In this document: one piece after another, positions 1 to 12,761 of the stretch
Layout: every line of letters starts with the position of its first letter
Position numbering within the stretch: position 1 is the first letter of the stretch
Source: Zea mays
Taxonomy: Eukaryota; Streptophyta; Magnoliopsida; Poales; Poaceae
NCBI RefSeq assembly: GCF_902167145.1
Contig: NC_050097.1
Coordinates: forward strand, 143,617,982-143,681,981
Length of the DNA stretch: 64,000 nt
Reading direction: 5' to 3'
Made by a program: the position numbers and the translations under genes
The notes under the pieces: generated by a model
Seen by the model: only the letters and a program-made list of their open reading frames with translations
The model's database searches: none
Told to the model about the DNA's origin: nothing

Positions 1-965
1 CTCATCAAGCATGGTTCTTGCCATGTCCAATAGAGTTCTATTCTTCCTCTCCACTACACCATTTTGTTGTGGGGTGTAGGGAGAAGAGAACTCATGCTTG
101 ATGCCCTCCTCCTCAAGGAAGCCTTCAATTTGAGAGTTCTTGAACTCCGTCCCGTTGTCACTTCTAATCTTTTTGATCCTCAGGCCGAACTCATTTTGAG
201 CCCGTCTCAAGAATCCCTTTAAGGTCTCTTGGGTATGAGATTTTTCCTGCAAAAAGAATACCCAAGTGAAGCGAGAATAATCATCCACAATAACTAGACA
301 GTACTTACTCCCGTCGATGCTTATGTAAGCAATCGGGTCGAATAGATCCATGTGTAGTAGCTCAAGCGGCCTGTCGGTCGTCATGATGTTCTTGTGTGGA
401 TGATGAGTGCCAACTTGCTTCCCTGCTTGGCATGCGCTACAAATCCTGTCTTTCTCAAAATGAACATTTGTTAATCCTAAAATGTGCTCTCCCTTTAGAA
501 GCTTGTGAAGATTCTTCATCCCAACATGGGCAAGTCAGTGATGCCATAGCCAACCCATGTTAGTCTTAGCAATTAAGCAAGTGTCGAGTTCAGCTCTATC
601 AAAATCTACCAAGTATAGCTGACCCTCTAACACTCCCTTAAATGCTATTGAATCATCACTTCTTCTAAAGACAGTGACACCTACATCAGTAAAAAGACAG
701 TTGTAGCCCATTTGACATAATTGAGAAACGAAAAGCAAATTGTAATCTAAAGAATCTACAAGAAAAACATTGGAAATGGAATGGTCAGGTGAAATAGCAA
801 TTTTACCCAAACCTTTGACCAAACCTTAATTTCCATCCCCGAATGTGATAGCTCGTTGGGGATCTTGGTTTTTCTCGTAGGAGGAGAACATCTTCTTCTC
901 CCCTGTCATGTGGTTTGTGCACTCGCTATCGATTATCCAACTTGAGCCCCCGGATGCATAAACCT
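1..965 (-). pseudogene. Copia-1 pol fragment (protease, GAG-pre-integrase, integrase)
   Basis: Reverse-strand translation matches the protease/integrase part of the copia copy at 51059-52262. It has the LVDSLDYNLL and LCQMGYNCLF segments, the WLWH zinc-finger entry and the integrase start. In this copy the arginine codon after WLWHH has become TGA (complement at 535-537), where the related copy has CGA, so the frame is closed by a C-to-T type change. The remaining integrase runs off position 1. Reverse transcriptase and RNase H are not in the window. It lies just downstream, in element orientation, of the gag reading frame. No product is expected from this copy. Confidence 0.88.
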
Positions 966-976
966 ACAAAACAATT

Positions 977-3612
977 TTAGTTCTTGACTTTAGGTACCCA
1001 AATTGTTTTGGGTCCTTTGGCATTAGACACAAGAACTTTGGGTACCCAAACACGTCTTTGACCCCTTGTGCTTGCCCCCAACATACTTGGCAACTACCTT
1101 GCCGAATTTGTTAGTTAAAACATATGATGCATCAAAAGTTTTAAATGAAATGTCATGACCATTTGATGCACCAGGAGTTTTCTTCTTAGGCAACTTAGCA
1201 TGGGTTGGTTGCCTAGAACTAGATGTCTCACCCTTATACATAAAAGCATGGTTAGGGCCAGAGTGAGACTTCCTAGAGTGAATTCTCCTAATTTTGCTCT
1301 CAGGATAACCGGCAGGGTACAAAATGTAACCCTCGTTATCTTGAGGCATGAGAGCCTTGCCCTTAACAAAGTTGGACAATTTCTTAGGAGGGGCACTAAG
1401 TTTGACATTGTCCCCCTTTTGGAAGCCAATGCCATCCTTAATGCCAGGGCGTCTTCCATTATAGAGCATGCTTCTAGCAAATTTAAATTTTTCATTTTCT
1501 AAGTCATGCTCACTAATTTTAGCATTAAGTTGAGCTATGTGATCATTTTGTTGTTTAATTAAAGCCATGTGATCATGAATAGCATCAACATTAATGTCTC
1601 TACATCTAGTACAAATAGTGACATGCTCAGTGGTAGATGTAGAGGGTTTGCAAGAATTAAGTTCAACAATCTTAGCACGAAATATATCATTTTTATCTCT
1701 AAGATCGAAAATTGTAACATTGCAAACATCTAGTTCTTTAGCCTTAGCAAGCAAATTTTCATTCTCATTCCTAAGGCTAGCAAGAGTAATGTTTAATTCT
1801 TCAATCTTAGCAAGCAAATTATCATTATCATTTCTAAGATTGGGAATTGAAACATCACAAACATTTGAATCAACCTTAGCTAACAAATTAGCATTCTCTT
1901 TTCTAAGGTTGTCTATAGTCTCATGACAAGTGCTTAGCTCACTAGATAGTTTTTCACATTTTTCTACTTCTAGAGCGTAAGCATTTTTAACTTTAACATG
2001 CTTCTTGTTTTCTTTAATAAGGAAGTCCTCTTAGGAGTCCAAGAGATCATCCTTCTCGTGGATAGCACTAATCAATTCATTTAATTTTTCTTTTTGTTGC
2101 ATGTTTAAGTTGGCAAAAAGGGTATGTAAATTATCTTCCTCATCACTAGCATTATCATCACTAGAGGACTCATATCTAGTGGAGGTTTTAGATTTAACCT
2201 TCTTTTTTGCCGTCCTTTGCCATGAGGCACTTGTGGCCGACGTTGGGGAAGAGAAGTCCCTTGGTGACGGCGATGTTGGCGGCGTCCTCGTCGTCGGAGG
2301 AGTCGCTAGAGCTTTCGTCGGAGTCCCACTCGCGACAAACATGGGCATCGCCGCCCTTCTTCTTGTAATACCTCTTCTTCTCCTTTCTTCTTCCCTTCTT
2401 GTCGTCGCCCCTGTCACTGTCACTAGAAATAGGACATTTTGCTATAAAGTGACCGGGGTTACCACACTTGTAGCAAACCTTCTTGGAGCGGGGTTTGTAG
2501 TCCTTCCCCCTCCTTTGTTTGAGGATTTGGTGGAAGCTCTTGATGACGAGCGCCATTTCCTCATTGTCGAGCTTGGAGGCGTCGATTGGTTGTCTACTTG
2601 ATGTAGACTCCTCCTTCTTCTCCTCCGTCGCCTTAAATGCGACCGGTTGTGCTTCGGACGTGGAGGGATCATCAAGCTCGTTGATCTTCCTTGAGCCTTT
2701 GATCATGAATTCAAAGCTCACAAAATTCCCGATTACTTCCTCGGGAGTCATTAGTGTATATCTAGGATTGCCACGAATTAATTGGACTTGAGTAGGGTTA
2801 AGGAAAATAAGTGATCTTAGAATAACCTTAACCATTTCGTGGTCATCCCATTTCTTGCTCCCGAGGTTGCGCACTTGGTTCACCAAGGTTTTGAGCCGGT
2901 TGTACATGTCTTGTGGCTCTTCTCCTTTGCGAAGCCGGAAGCGACCGAGCTCCCCCTCGATCGTCTCCCGCTTGGTGATCTTGGTTAGCTCATCTCCCTC
3001 GTGCGCGGTTTTGAGGACGTCCCAAACTTCTTTGGCGCTCTTAAGTCCTTGCACCTTGTTATACTCCTCTCGACTTAGAGAGGCGAGGAGTATAGTTGTC
3101 GCTTGGGAGTTGAAGTGCTCGATTTGGGCCACCTCGTCCTCATCATAATCCTCATCCCCTACGAATGGTACCTGTGCTCCAAACTCAACAACATTCCATA
3201 TACTTTTGTGGAGTGAGGTTAGGTGAAATTTCATCAAATCACTCCACCTAGCATAATCTTCACCGTCAAAGGTTGGCGGTTTGCCTAATGAAACGGAAAG
3301 TAATGGAGTATGTTTAGGAATGCGAGGATAGCGTAAGGGGATCTTACTAAACTTCTTGCGCTCATGGCGCTTAGAAGTTACGAAGGGCGCGTCGGAGCCG
3401 GAGGTGGAAGGTGATGAAGTGTCGGTCTCGTAGTAGACCACCTTCCTCATCTTCTTTATCTTGTCGCCACTCCGATGCGACTTGTGGGAAGAAGCTTTCT
3501 TCTCCTTCCCTTTTCCCTTTTTGCGGGACTCTTCCGATGAAGCCTTCCCGTGGCTTGTAGTGGGCTTTTCGCCGGTCTCCATCTCCTTCTTGGCGTGATC
3601 TCCCGATATCAC
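977..3612 (-). pseudogene. Copia-1 gag, broken
   Basis: This encoded a large Gag that forms the cytoplasmic virus-like particle. The first 472 codons (3612 down to about 2194) are open: a lysine/serine-rich N-terminus, a UBN2/DUF4219-type retrotransposon gag domain (PPTFDGEDYARW onward) and a CCHC knuckle CYKCGNPGHFIAKC. Near 2205-2215 a short deletion relative to the sister copy shifts the frame. The downstream coiled-coil region continues in other frames. An in-frame TAA near 2032-2034 stands where the sister copy has CAA. The last part (1886-1023) is a further open piece ending in the repeated VWVPK motif typical of these Gags. Compare the intact 900-aa gag at 52269-54971. Confidence 0.9.
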
Positions 3613-3642
3613 TTCGAGCGGTTAGGCTCTAATGAAGCACCA

Positions 3643-3657
3643 TGCTCTGATACCAAT
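3643..3657 (-). other. Primer-binding site of copia-1
   Basis: On the minus strand the LTR end is followed by ATTGGTATCAGAGC, complementary to the 3' end of plant initiator-Met tRNA. This fixes the inner border of the 5' LTR at 3658 and the element's orientation. Confidence 0.85.
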
Positions 3658-4953
3658 TGAAAGTCGCCTAGAGGGGGGTGAATAGGGCGAAACTGAAATT
3701 TACAAAGTTAATCACAACTACAAGCCGGGTTAGCGTTAGAAATATAATCGAGTCCGCGAGAGAGGGTGCAAAACAAATCACAAGCGAATAAAGAGTGTGA
3801 CACGCGGATTTGTTTTACCGAGGTTCGGTTCTCGCAAACCTACTCCCCGTTGAGGTGGTCACAAAGACCGGGTCTCTTTCAACCCTTTCCCTCTCTCAAA
3901 CGGTCCCTCGGACCGAGTGAGTTTTCTCTTCTCAAATCAACTGGGAACAAAACTTCCCCGCAAGGACCACCACACAATTGGTGTCTCTTGCCTCGGTTAC
4001 AAGTGAGTATTGATCTCAAGAAAGAATGAGAAAGAAGAAAGCGATCCAAGCGCAAGAGCTCAAAAGAACACAACAAATCACTCTCACTAGTCACTAAAGC
4101 TTTTGTGGAATTGGGAGAGGATTTGATCACTTGGGTGTGTCTTGTATTGAATGCCTAGCTCTTGTAAGTGGTTGGAAGGTTGAAAACTTGGATGTCTTGA
4201 ATGTGGGGTGGTTGGGGTATTTATAACCCCAACCACCAAACTAGCCGTTTGGTGGAAGTTGTCTGTCGCATGGTGCACCGGACAGTCCAGTGCATACCGG
4301 ACAGTGTCCGGTGCGCCAGCCATGTCACCAGGTCGTTGGGTTCCGACCGTTGGAGCTCTGACTGCTGGGCCCACCTGGATGTCCGGTGGCACACCAGACA
4401 TGTCCTGTAGAGTGTCCGGTGCGCCACTTCGCGCGTGCCTGACTTCTGCGCGCTCTGGCGCGCATTTAATGCTTCTGCAGGTGACCGTTTGCGCGAAGTA
4501 GCCGTTGCTGCGCTGGCTCACCGGACAGTCCGGTGTACACCGGACATGTCCGGTGAATTATAGCGGAGCGAATTCCCGAAGCTGGCGAGTTCAAGAGTCG
4601 CTCTCCCCTGGGGCACCAGACACTGTCCGGTGTACACCGGACAGTCTGGTGAATTATAGCGGAGCGCCTCTGGATTTTCCCGAAGGTGAGGAGTTCATCG
4701 TGAAGTCCCCTGGTGCACCGGACACTGTCCGGTGGCACACCGGACAGTCCGGTGCGCCAGACCAGGGCACACTTCAGTTATCCCTTGCTCTCTTTGTTGA
4801 ACCCAATTCTTGGTCTTTTTATTGGCTAAGTGTGAACCTTTGGCACCTGTATAACTTATAGACTAGAGCAAACTAGTTAGTCCAATTATTTGTGTTGGGC
4901 AATTCAACCACCAAAATCAATTAGGAACTAGGTGTAAGCCTAATTCCCTTTCA
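3658..4953 (-). repeat. Copia-1 5' LTR
   Basis: A 1296-bp LTR with TG...CA ends (TGAAAGGGAATTAGG start and GGCGACTTTCA end on the minus strand). It is homologous to the LTRs at 47003-48191 and 55017-56223. It contains several near-perfect palindromes of the type ACCGGACA-GTCCGGT (around 4266-4310, 4520-4555, 4620-4650 and 4710-4765), more than the two LTRs of copia-2. A TATAAATA-like box lies on the minus strand near 4218. The bases flanking the outer end (CAGGC at 4954-4958) are presumably one copy of the target-site duplication; the partner is outside the window. Confidence 0.9.
4218..4225 (-). promoter_or_regulatory. LTR TATA box (copia-1)
   Basis: Minus-strand TATAAATA within a GGTTGGGG...CCCC context. 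It is conserved at the same place in both LTRs of copia-2 (47569-47576 and 55580-55587), so it is the likely LTR core promoter. Confidence 0.6.
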
Positions 4954-5484
4954 CAGGCGGGGCCCGCGGGACGGTGACATAGGCCGAGGCGCTGACAGGG
5001 CGGCCCAAAGAGCAGAGAGAGAGGGAGCGAGTGTGGTGCGGGCGAGCGGGGCGTGGCGCCGACAAGTGGGGCCCACCTGTCAGCGGGAGGGGCGCGCGGG
5101 CGGACCGGCCCTGATCGGCCGAAAGGCCGGGAAGGGGAGGGGGCTGGGCTTCTTTACCCTTTTTCTTTTATTCTGAATTTCCTAATTCCTTTTCCTTTTG
5201 TTTTTTCTCTTTTGGATTCAAATTCAAACATGCTCCAAATTTAAATTCAAATAATTCAAACATGTGCATCAAACAAAAAGAGTAATCTAGGCTCAGCATG
5301 ATGCAACATTTCATGACTCCCATAGGTTTTGATATAGTAAAGAAATAATTCATCTCCTATAAACTAGACGTATCTGTAATAAAAAGAAGAGAGAAGAAAT
5401 CTATAGATAGAGAAATAAAGGGTAACACCTGAATTTGGTAGATATCAGATAAGAAATTTTATACCCTAAATTCAGGGTGTTACA
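4954..5484 (-). repeat. Gypsy LTR remnant (host of the copia-1 insertion)
   Basis: A GC-rich stretch passes into an A/T-rich stretch that ends TTCAGGGTGTTACA at 5484. On the minus strand this is a TGTAACACCCTGAA start, the type seen at long-LTR maize gypsy elements of the Tekay/Prem1 kind. The remnant is cut on its left by copia-1 at 4953/4954. No coding potential is seen. Family assignment is from the terminal motif only. Confidence 0.5.
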
Positions 5485-5516
5485 GTTGCCTCGTCGGTTC
5501 TTCAGAAAACTCAAAT

Positions 5517-6384
5517 CACTAGTACAAAAAGGCTCAAAGCCTGCGGCACCCATATATTTTTACAGACGGATCCGGTTATCCACCGACTGTGCTATTTCTA
5601 GTGGCGGTTTCTTAAGAAAACCGCCACTAGAAATAGTATTTCTACTGGCGGTTCCTTAAGAAAACCGACAGTAGAAATCCATGATTTGTAGTGGCGGTTT
5701 TCTTAAGGAACCGCCAGTAGAAATACTATTTCTAGTGGCGGTTTTCTTAAGAAACCGCCACTAGAAATCATTTTTATCCTTAATTTTTCGAGTTTTTCAA
5801 ACGACCTCGTATGATAAAACCACTAAAATAAAAGTTGTAGATCTCTAAAAGTTATGAAACTTTGTAGTTGACAACTTTTTTATTTGAACTCATTTCGGTT
5901 CTCAAAAATTGAATCTAAGTATGGCAAATTTAAAATTCAAATTTTGCAAACTACCTCGGATGAAAAAAGTGTCAAAATAAAAGTTGTAGAACTTCAAAAG
6001 TTATTTATCTTTGTAGTTGACAACTTTTTTATTTGAATTCGTTTAGGGTCTCAAATAAGCAATTTACACTTGCGACTTCGACGGAGACGCGCGGGTGGGG
6101 TGGTCCTAATACAAATAAATTTTTTTACTATTTTTAAAATTTGTTTTATGTTTTCTGGAAACGATTTGCACTGGCGGTTTTATTACGTCGACCGCCAGTG
6201 AAAATCGATTTTCACTGGCGGTTTTATTACGTCGACCGCCAGTGAAAATCGATTTTCACTGGCGGTCTTCAGTTACCCGCCTGTAAAAATGGTGATTTCT
6301 ACTGACCTCTAGCACTGGCGGTTACGAAAAACGTCACTGTAAATATGTTTAGGACCGTTAGTATAGAGCTTATCTGTACTAGTG
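5517..6384. mobile_element. Small non-autonomous CACTA (En/Spm) element
   Basis: An 868-bp element with CACTAGTACA at the left end and TGTACTAGTG at the right, flanked by the 3-bp duplication AAT (5514-5516 and 6385-6387), the CACTA signature. Subterminal arrays of TAGTGGCGGTTT-type units occur in both orientations on the left (5600-5765), and CACTGGCGGTTTTATTACG units on the right (6168-6320). They can fold into long hairpins and are the usual transposase-binding region. The centre holds two diverged copies of a block around AAAGTTGTAGA and TTGTAGTTGACAACTTTTTT (about 5795-5890 and 5945-6050). No transposase frame is present. Confidence 0.85.
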
Positions 6385-8060
<1,676 letters not shown>

Positions 8061-8281
8061 AATGTAACACAATGGTCATGTAATCGTAACGGATAGCTCA
8101 CGTAAATCTCGCGACATGCAAACTGCGCAGCAAATCGCGCAGGAGATGGGATCATGCCATGAATATAGGACAGGACGGTTTAGGCGAGTATAGAAGGTGA
8201 AAAATAAACGACCTACACACAGCCGCCGCAGCTTTTGTTCGTAGCTATCGAAGAGTTAGGGCATACACAAAGGAGACGGCG

Positions 8282-11200
8282 ATGACGACACCCTGTACGA
8301 GCGATGGCCGGAATGCTGTAACGCCACCGGCTGCGTTACCGGCGCCAGGAATTGTTGAAGAAGGCAACACGGTTCATCAAAGTTTGATGGGAACAAGTCA
8401 GCGGATACCCATGCGGACAATTGGTGAACATGAGCAGGACACACCACACATTCTCCAAAGCCATGTAAGTTCAAAGGAATACCCATGTATTATTGTATAC
8501 AATTTCCGTGCAAGTTATGATTACACCGATTACACATGTATTATTGATACAGTCCGTGCAATTTATGAAGTCCTAGAAATTCGCCATGCTAGAAGTTTTT
8601 TTTATATTTGTGCACTGCATGACGACTCCATGAATTGAATAGGATGATAGTATAGATCAACGATTGGTACCGAAGGTGGGTATGACATTTAGTAATGTGG
8701 ACGAGGCGTACAAATTTTATAGCCGATATGCATATGAAGTTGGATTTCCATTGAAGAGATATAGGGAGAGAAAAAATTGCAAGTGGTTGAATTGTTCAAT
8801 GGAAGGCAAGCGTGCCGAAAGAGGAAATGGTACTCCAAAAGTGCGAAATACAATTTCCAAAAGAACACAATGCAGAGCTGGAATGAAACTTAAAAAAATC
8901 TATGACGATGCCAAAGAGAATATCATTTCAGTGCGGATTGATCTTATTCATTTGGAACATAATCATGAGTTCTTCAGAAAGGATACAGAAAAGAATCAGT
9001 TACAGTGCAACAAGACACATGATCCAGAATACATGGAATTCCTTAGTGCGATGCAAGAAAGCAGGATTCCGCAACACTGTATTATGGATTTTGTTTCAGA
9101 AATGCATGGTGGACCAGAGAATGTACCGTTAACTACACAAGACATGATCAACCTGTAAGTCATTTTGTTATTTACACTGGTATAATGACATAATGATGTT
9201 GTGTGTGTATTGACTATGGCATATTCTGTAATGTTCACAGGAAGAAAGCACGACAAAGAGAAAGAAATGCCAATGATGTGTCTAAGCTGCTATCTTTTTT
9301 TGCATTGTGTAAAAAAGATAACCCACAGTTTTTCTCTGACTTCCAACTAGACCAAGAAGGAAAGATTTTGAGCATTTTTTGGTCCCATGCTAGCCAGCAA
9401 GCAGATTACATTGACTTTGGAGATGCAGTTACCTTTGATACAACTCATAAGACAAATCTATATGACAAACCGCTGGGGATGTTTGTTGGTTGTAACCACC
9501 ATCTGCAGTGCACCGTATTTGGTTTCACATTGTTGGGTGACGAAACTGTAGACACATTCGAGTGGGTTTTCAATGCACTCAAAACATGCATGGGAGCTGA
9601 AGGACCACGAGTAATGCTTACAGGTATGATTCATAAGCTAAACAATTATTACGTTCTACTGTGGTTGTATTGAATGTAATTATAGTTGGTAATGTGTTGC
9701 ATAATGTTCTGACAATATATGATTTCAGATCAAGATCCAGCAATGCCAGTTGCACTAGGCAGGGTATTTCCAAACACAATCCATCGTTTGTGTTTGTGGC
9801 ATGTTCAGAACCGGTATATGCCGTATTTGAACGAGTTGTACGCTAGATTTGAGGAAGAGGATTTCAAAACAAGGTTCCAATCTATAATACATCATCCTTT
9901 AACTGTAACTGAGTTTGAGACTGCCTGGGCAATGCTGATTGATGATTTCCATCTACATGATAACATCAGTCTTTCCAGAATGTATGAAATTCGTAAAGAT
10001 TGGATACCAGCTTTTTTTAAACATGATTATTGTGGGTTGATGGTCTCTACACAGCGTAGCGAGAGCATGAACAAACTCGTCAAAAGTGCTCATGTCGATG
10101 CAAACACGCCACTACATCAATTCGCCAAGCAAATGTTGAAGCTTCTACACAGTAGGAAGATGAAAGAGGCAAAAGAGGCACTAGGATGCATGGTGAGTAC
10201 ATAGAATATTATTATATCATAATATTTAATGAATGGTGTTATAACGTATAATTTTGTCTACTGTAGGGTCAAAAAGAAACAAATACATTGTATATGTTTG
10301 AGATACGTGTAGCGAGGACATACACAAGGGCTGTAATGAATAAGTTTCACGAGTCTTTAAAATATGCTACTGCATACAAGATATCACATGATCCAGAAGG
10401 TGGTGTGAATGAATGGGTGGTTCAGCATACTTCAAGGTCAAATAAGATTGTGTGGGGGCAACACCAATTCAAAGTAATTGCTGATGTAGATGCTGGAAAG
10501 TATGAATGTGAATGCAAGCATTGGGAGCATACAGGTATGTAATATTGCGTAATTGGTGAATCAAAATGTTCAATTATAATGAGTAAACATAAAGTAAGAC
10601 ATTTTTTACATGCTTTGTTGTAGGTCTGCTTTGTGTGCATCTTTTACGAACATTTATGCATCTTCAAATTGATCGAATACCTTCGGAATACATCCTTCAG
10701 AGATACACCTACTCTGCTATACAAGATGTGACTTTTTCAAGGGATGATAAGAATTTGAAGGGTAAAGACGGTGAGACTAAATCATATAGGCAGAAGATGT
10801 TGCTTAAAAAGTCAATGAAAGTAGTACATCATGCAAGTCTTTCAAAGGCTGGATATGATAGAGCCCTGGAGATGATGGATGAACTGCTTTTGCTACTTTC
10901 ACGGTTGGAGCCAGATATTGAAGGTGATGATAGTACTAGTGATGGCGAAGGAATACAGGTAATTAATATATTAATTGTAATAGCCGTGTATTTTAAATGA
11001 AATACTGAGTTATAAGTTTTCGTGAATGGAAAGTATGAGAAACTTGCCTGATACAGGGCGATAGGAATGATGTAAGAGACATGATGGGAGATAATATAAC
11101 GACAAGAATGGCGCAGGCTGGTGTATGTGTAATATGTTATATGATGTTTACTATGCATAATGGTGTGTACTGTTTGTCATAAACAAACATATTTACTGTC

Positions 11201-11939
11201 AATCGTATTATTTGACAGGTAATTCAATTGGTGCCTACTTTACAAGAAGGTGGTGTGAGCGATACCCAATGTGTTATGCCACAACAAATATTGGAACAGG
11301 TAATACATGATTATAAAAGAGGAAAAAGTTGTTGTAATACAAAATAGTAACGAAACCTCCTTGTTGCTGATTATGAATGATTAATAATGGTATATGTGTG
11401 CAGCACGATTATGGACAATTGACCACTAGCACAGCACTGATTGATGAGAGTGGTACAGATTTGACGATTAAAAAGGTAATGGTGCTATTAAAAACGCATG
11501 TGCATGTATATTATTTAAAATTACATACAAATAATTGGATGTAAGTACTTATATTTAAAAATATCATATTTTTTCTTAATTGTAGAAGCTAGATTTTAAT
11601 GTGAGTGGAGTAAGCTTGAGAAGACCGGATAACGCGAAGCCAAAGGGCAGAACAATCAGGGATACAGAAAAAAGAGTTATTAAGTTGGGGGCAAAAGGAG
11701 ACAAAAAAAAGAACAGAAAGTGTCAAAGGTGTGGAATTGCGGATGGTCACAATAGTCGCACTTGTCTATCTGTGGAGGAGAATAGGCTTCGGTTGGCCAG
11801 CCTTACTGGTCGAAAGAGAGGGCGGCCCATAGGTTCTAGGAACAAAGGTTCATCTAGCGCTCCAAACTGGAATGAGGCATGCACTTCAAAAAAACATCAA
11901 GGAGGTGTCACAGACAATGATTCATCTAGTGGGGAGTAG
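8282..11939 (+). CDS. MULE transposase, FAR1/MURA type (10 exons, 905 aa)
   Basis: Catalyses excision and integration of MULE-A and probably related elements in the nucleus. By-eye exons, all with GT-AG borders and continuous phase: 8282-8464, 8643-9154, 9241-9623, 9729-10192, 10267-10534, 10624-10958, 11057-11122, 11219-11299, 11404-11475, 11586-11939. Domains: FAR1-type WRKY-GCM1 DNA-binding region (about 77-165); MULE DDE transposase with D298 (TFDTTHKTN), D360 (DQDPAM), C381/H384 (CLWH) and E471 (TQRSESMN); SWIM zinc finger C595-C597-C607-H609; CCHC knuckle C834-C837-H843-C848; AT-hook RKRGRP (about 864-869). I see no stop or frameshift in the joined frame. The start is the first ATG in a frame that splices in phase to the FAR1 region; the short exons 7-9 are the least certain. 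It is related to Jittery/FAR1-lineage transposases, and the DDE signature with the TIRs favours a transposase over a domesticated FRS factor. Confidence 0.9.
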
Positions 11940-12761
11940 AAGATTTCATATTTTATGACAAATGTAATGTAGTGCCATACTTGATATTACAATTGTGGGT
12001 GAATTTATAAATGCTTGAACCAGTCAATATTAACAAAGTATAAGTAATAATGATTTACTGCATGTATTGATATGTTGTGTAAACTGTATACGAAATATGC
12101 GTAAATGTGTTATGAAAACAGCGTAATTCGACGCTATACAAATTTTGGTGGCAAAAACTGGCTAAAAATGTCTTGGTGAAGAAAAGAAACGACACAATAA
12201 ATTGTGATTTAATGTAGTAACAAAATTTTTATTACACATGTGTGCGAGTAGACAAATGATACCAGTAGGTATTGACAAAACAATAAGGCTGTACAGATTT
12301 GCATAATTGAGCTAACAAAACAGCGTAAATCGTATGTAATTAAAATTATTGTAAACTGGGTACAAGTTTGCGTAAATGAACTAACAAAACAGCGTAATTC
12401 GTATTAGACATAATAATTTGGGACACATACTGGTAAATAATAGATTTGTGAAGAAATCAGAGAATAACAATAACTAGTGAGTACATCACTGATATAAATA
12501 TGACCAAACAGTCGAAGTTTGAACTGAAGATGATTCATAACTTGTTTAACACACATAGACCCAATTTATATCTAAAAACTGCATTAGACATGAGAGTCTT
12601 GATAGGTTGGGAGAAAAGCATAAAAAGTTTCAATACGGTTACATAGACATGCAACAAGGAGGTTTGGCTTCACAACATCTTGTTCCATAACAAGGAAGCC
12701 ACAAAATGTTTGTTCCATATCAAACAACTGCGATTCACAGAAAGTTGACCCAGCGACACAG
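11940..12761. other. Intergenic region between the convergent MULE-A genes, with repeated GCGTAA motifs
   Basis: A/T-rich 3' flank of both genes. It has three copies of (A)AAACAGCGTAA(T/A)TCG at about 12115-12130, 12314-12332 and 12383-12401, plus GCGTAAATG at 12100 and 12370. No other gene is seen; polyadenylation signals are not distinctive. Confidence 0.6.

Larger units (their letters stand above)
1..4953 (-). mobile_element. Copia-1: partial Ty1/copia retrotransposon (Opie/Ji-like)
   Basis: A minus-strand LTR retrotransposon truncated by the window edge. Reading right to left it shows a 5' LTR (3658-4953), an initiator-Met-tRNA-type primer-binding site, gag, then pol up to the integrase, where the window starts. 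It is closely similar along its length to the complete copy at 47003-56223, which defines its parts. Compared with that copy it has nonsense changes and a frameshift in gag and a nonsense change in pol, so it is defective. The Opie/Ji (SIRE/Maximus lineage) assignment is from the LTR style, with TGAAAGGGAATTAGG as the minus-strand start and a long coiled-coil gag. The 3' LTR is outside the window, so its own LTR pair cannot be compared. Confidence 0.93.
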
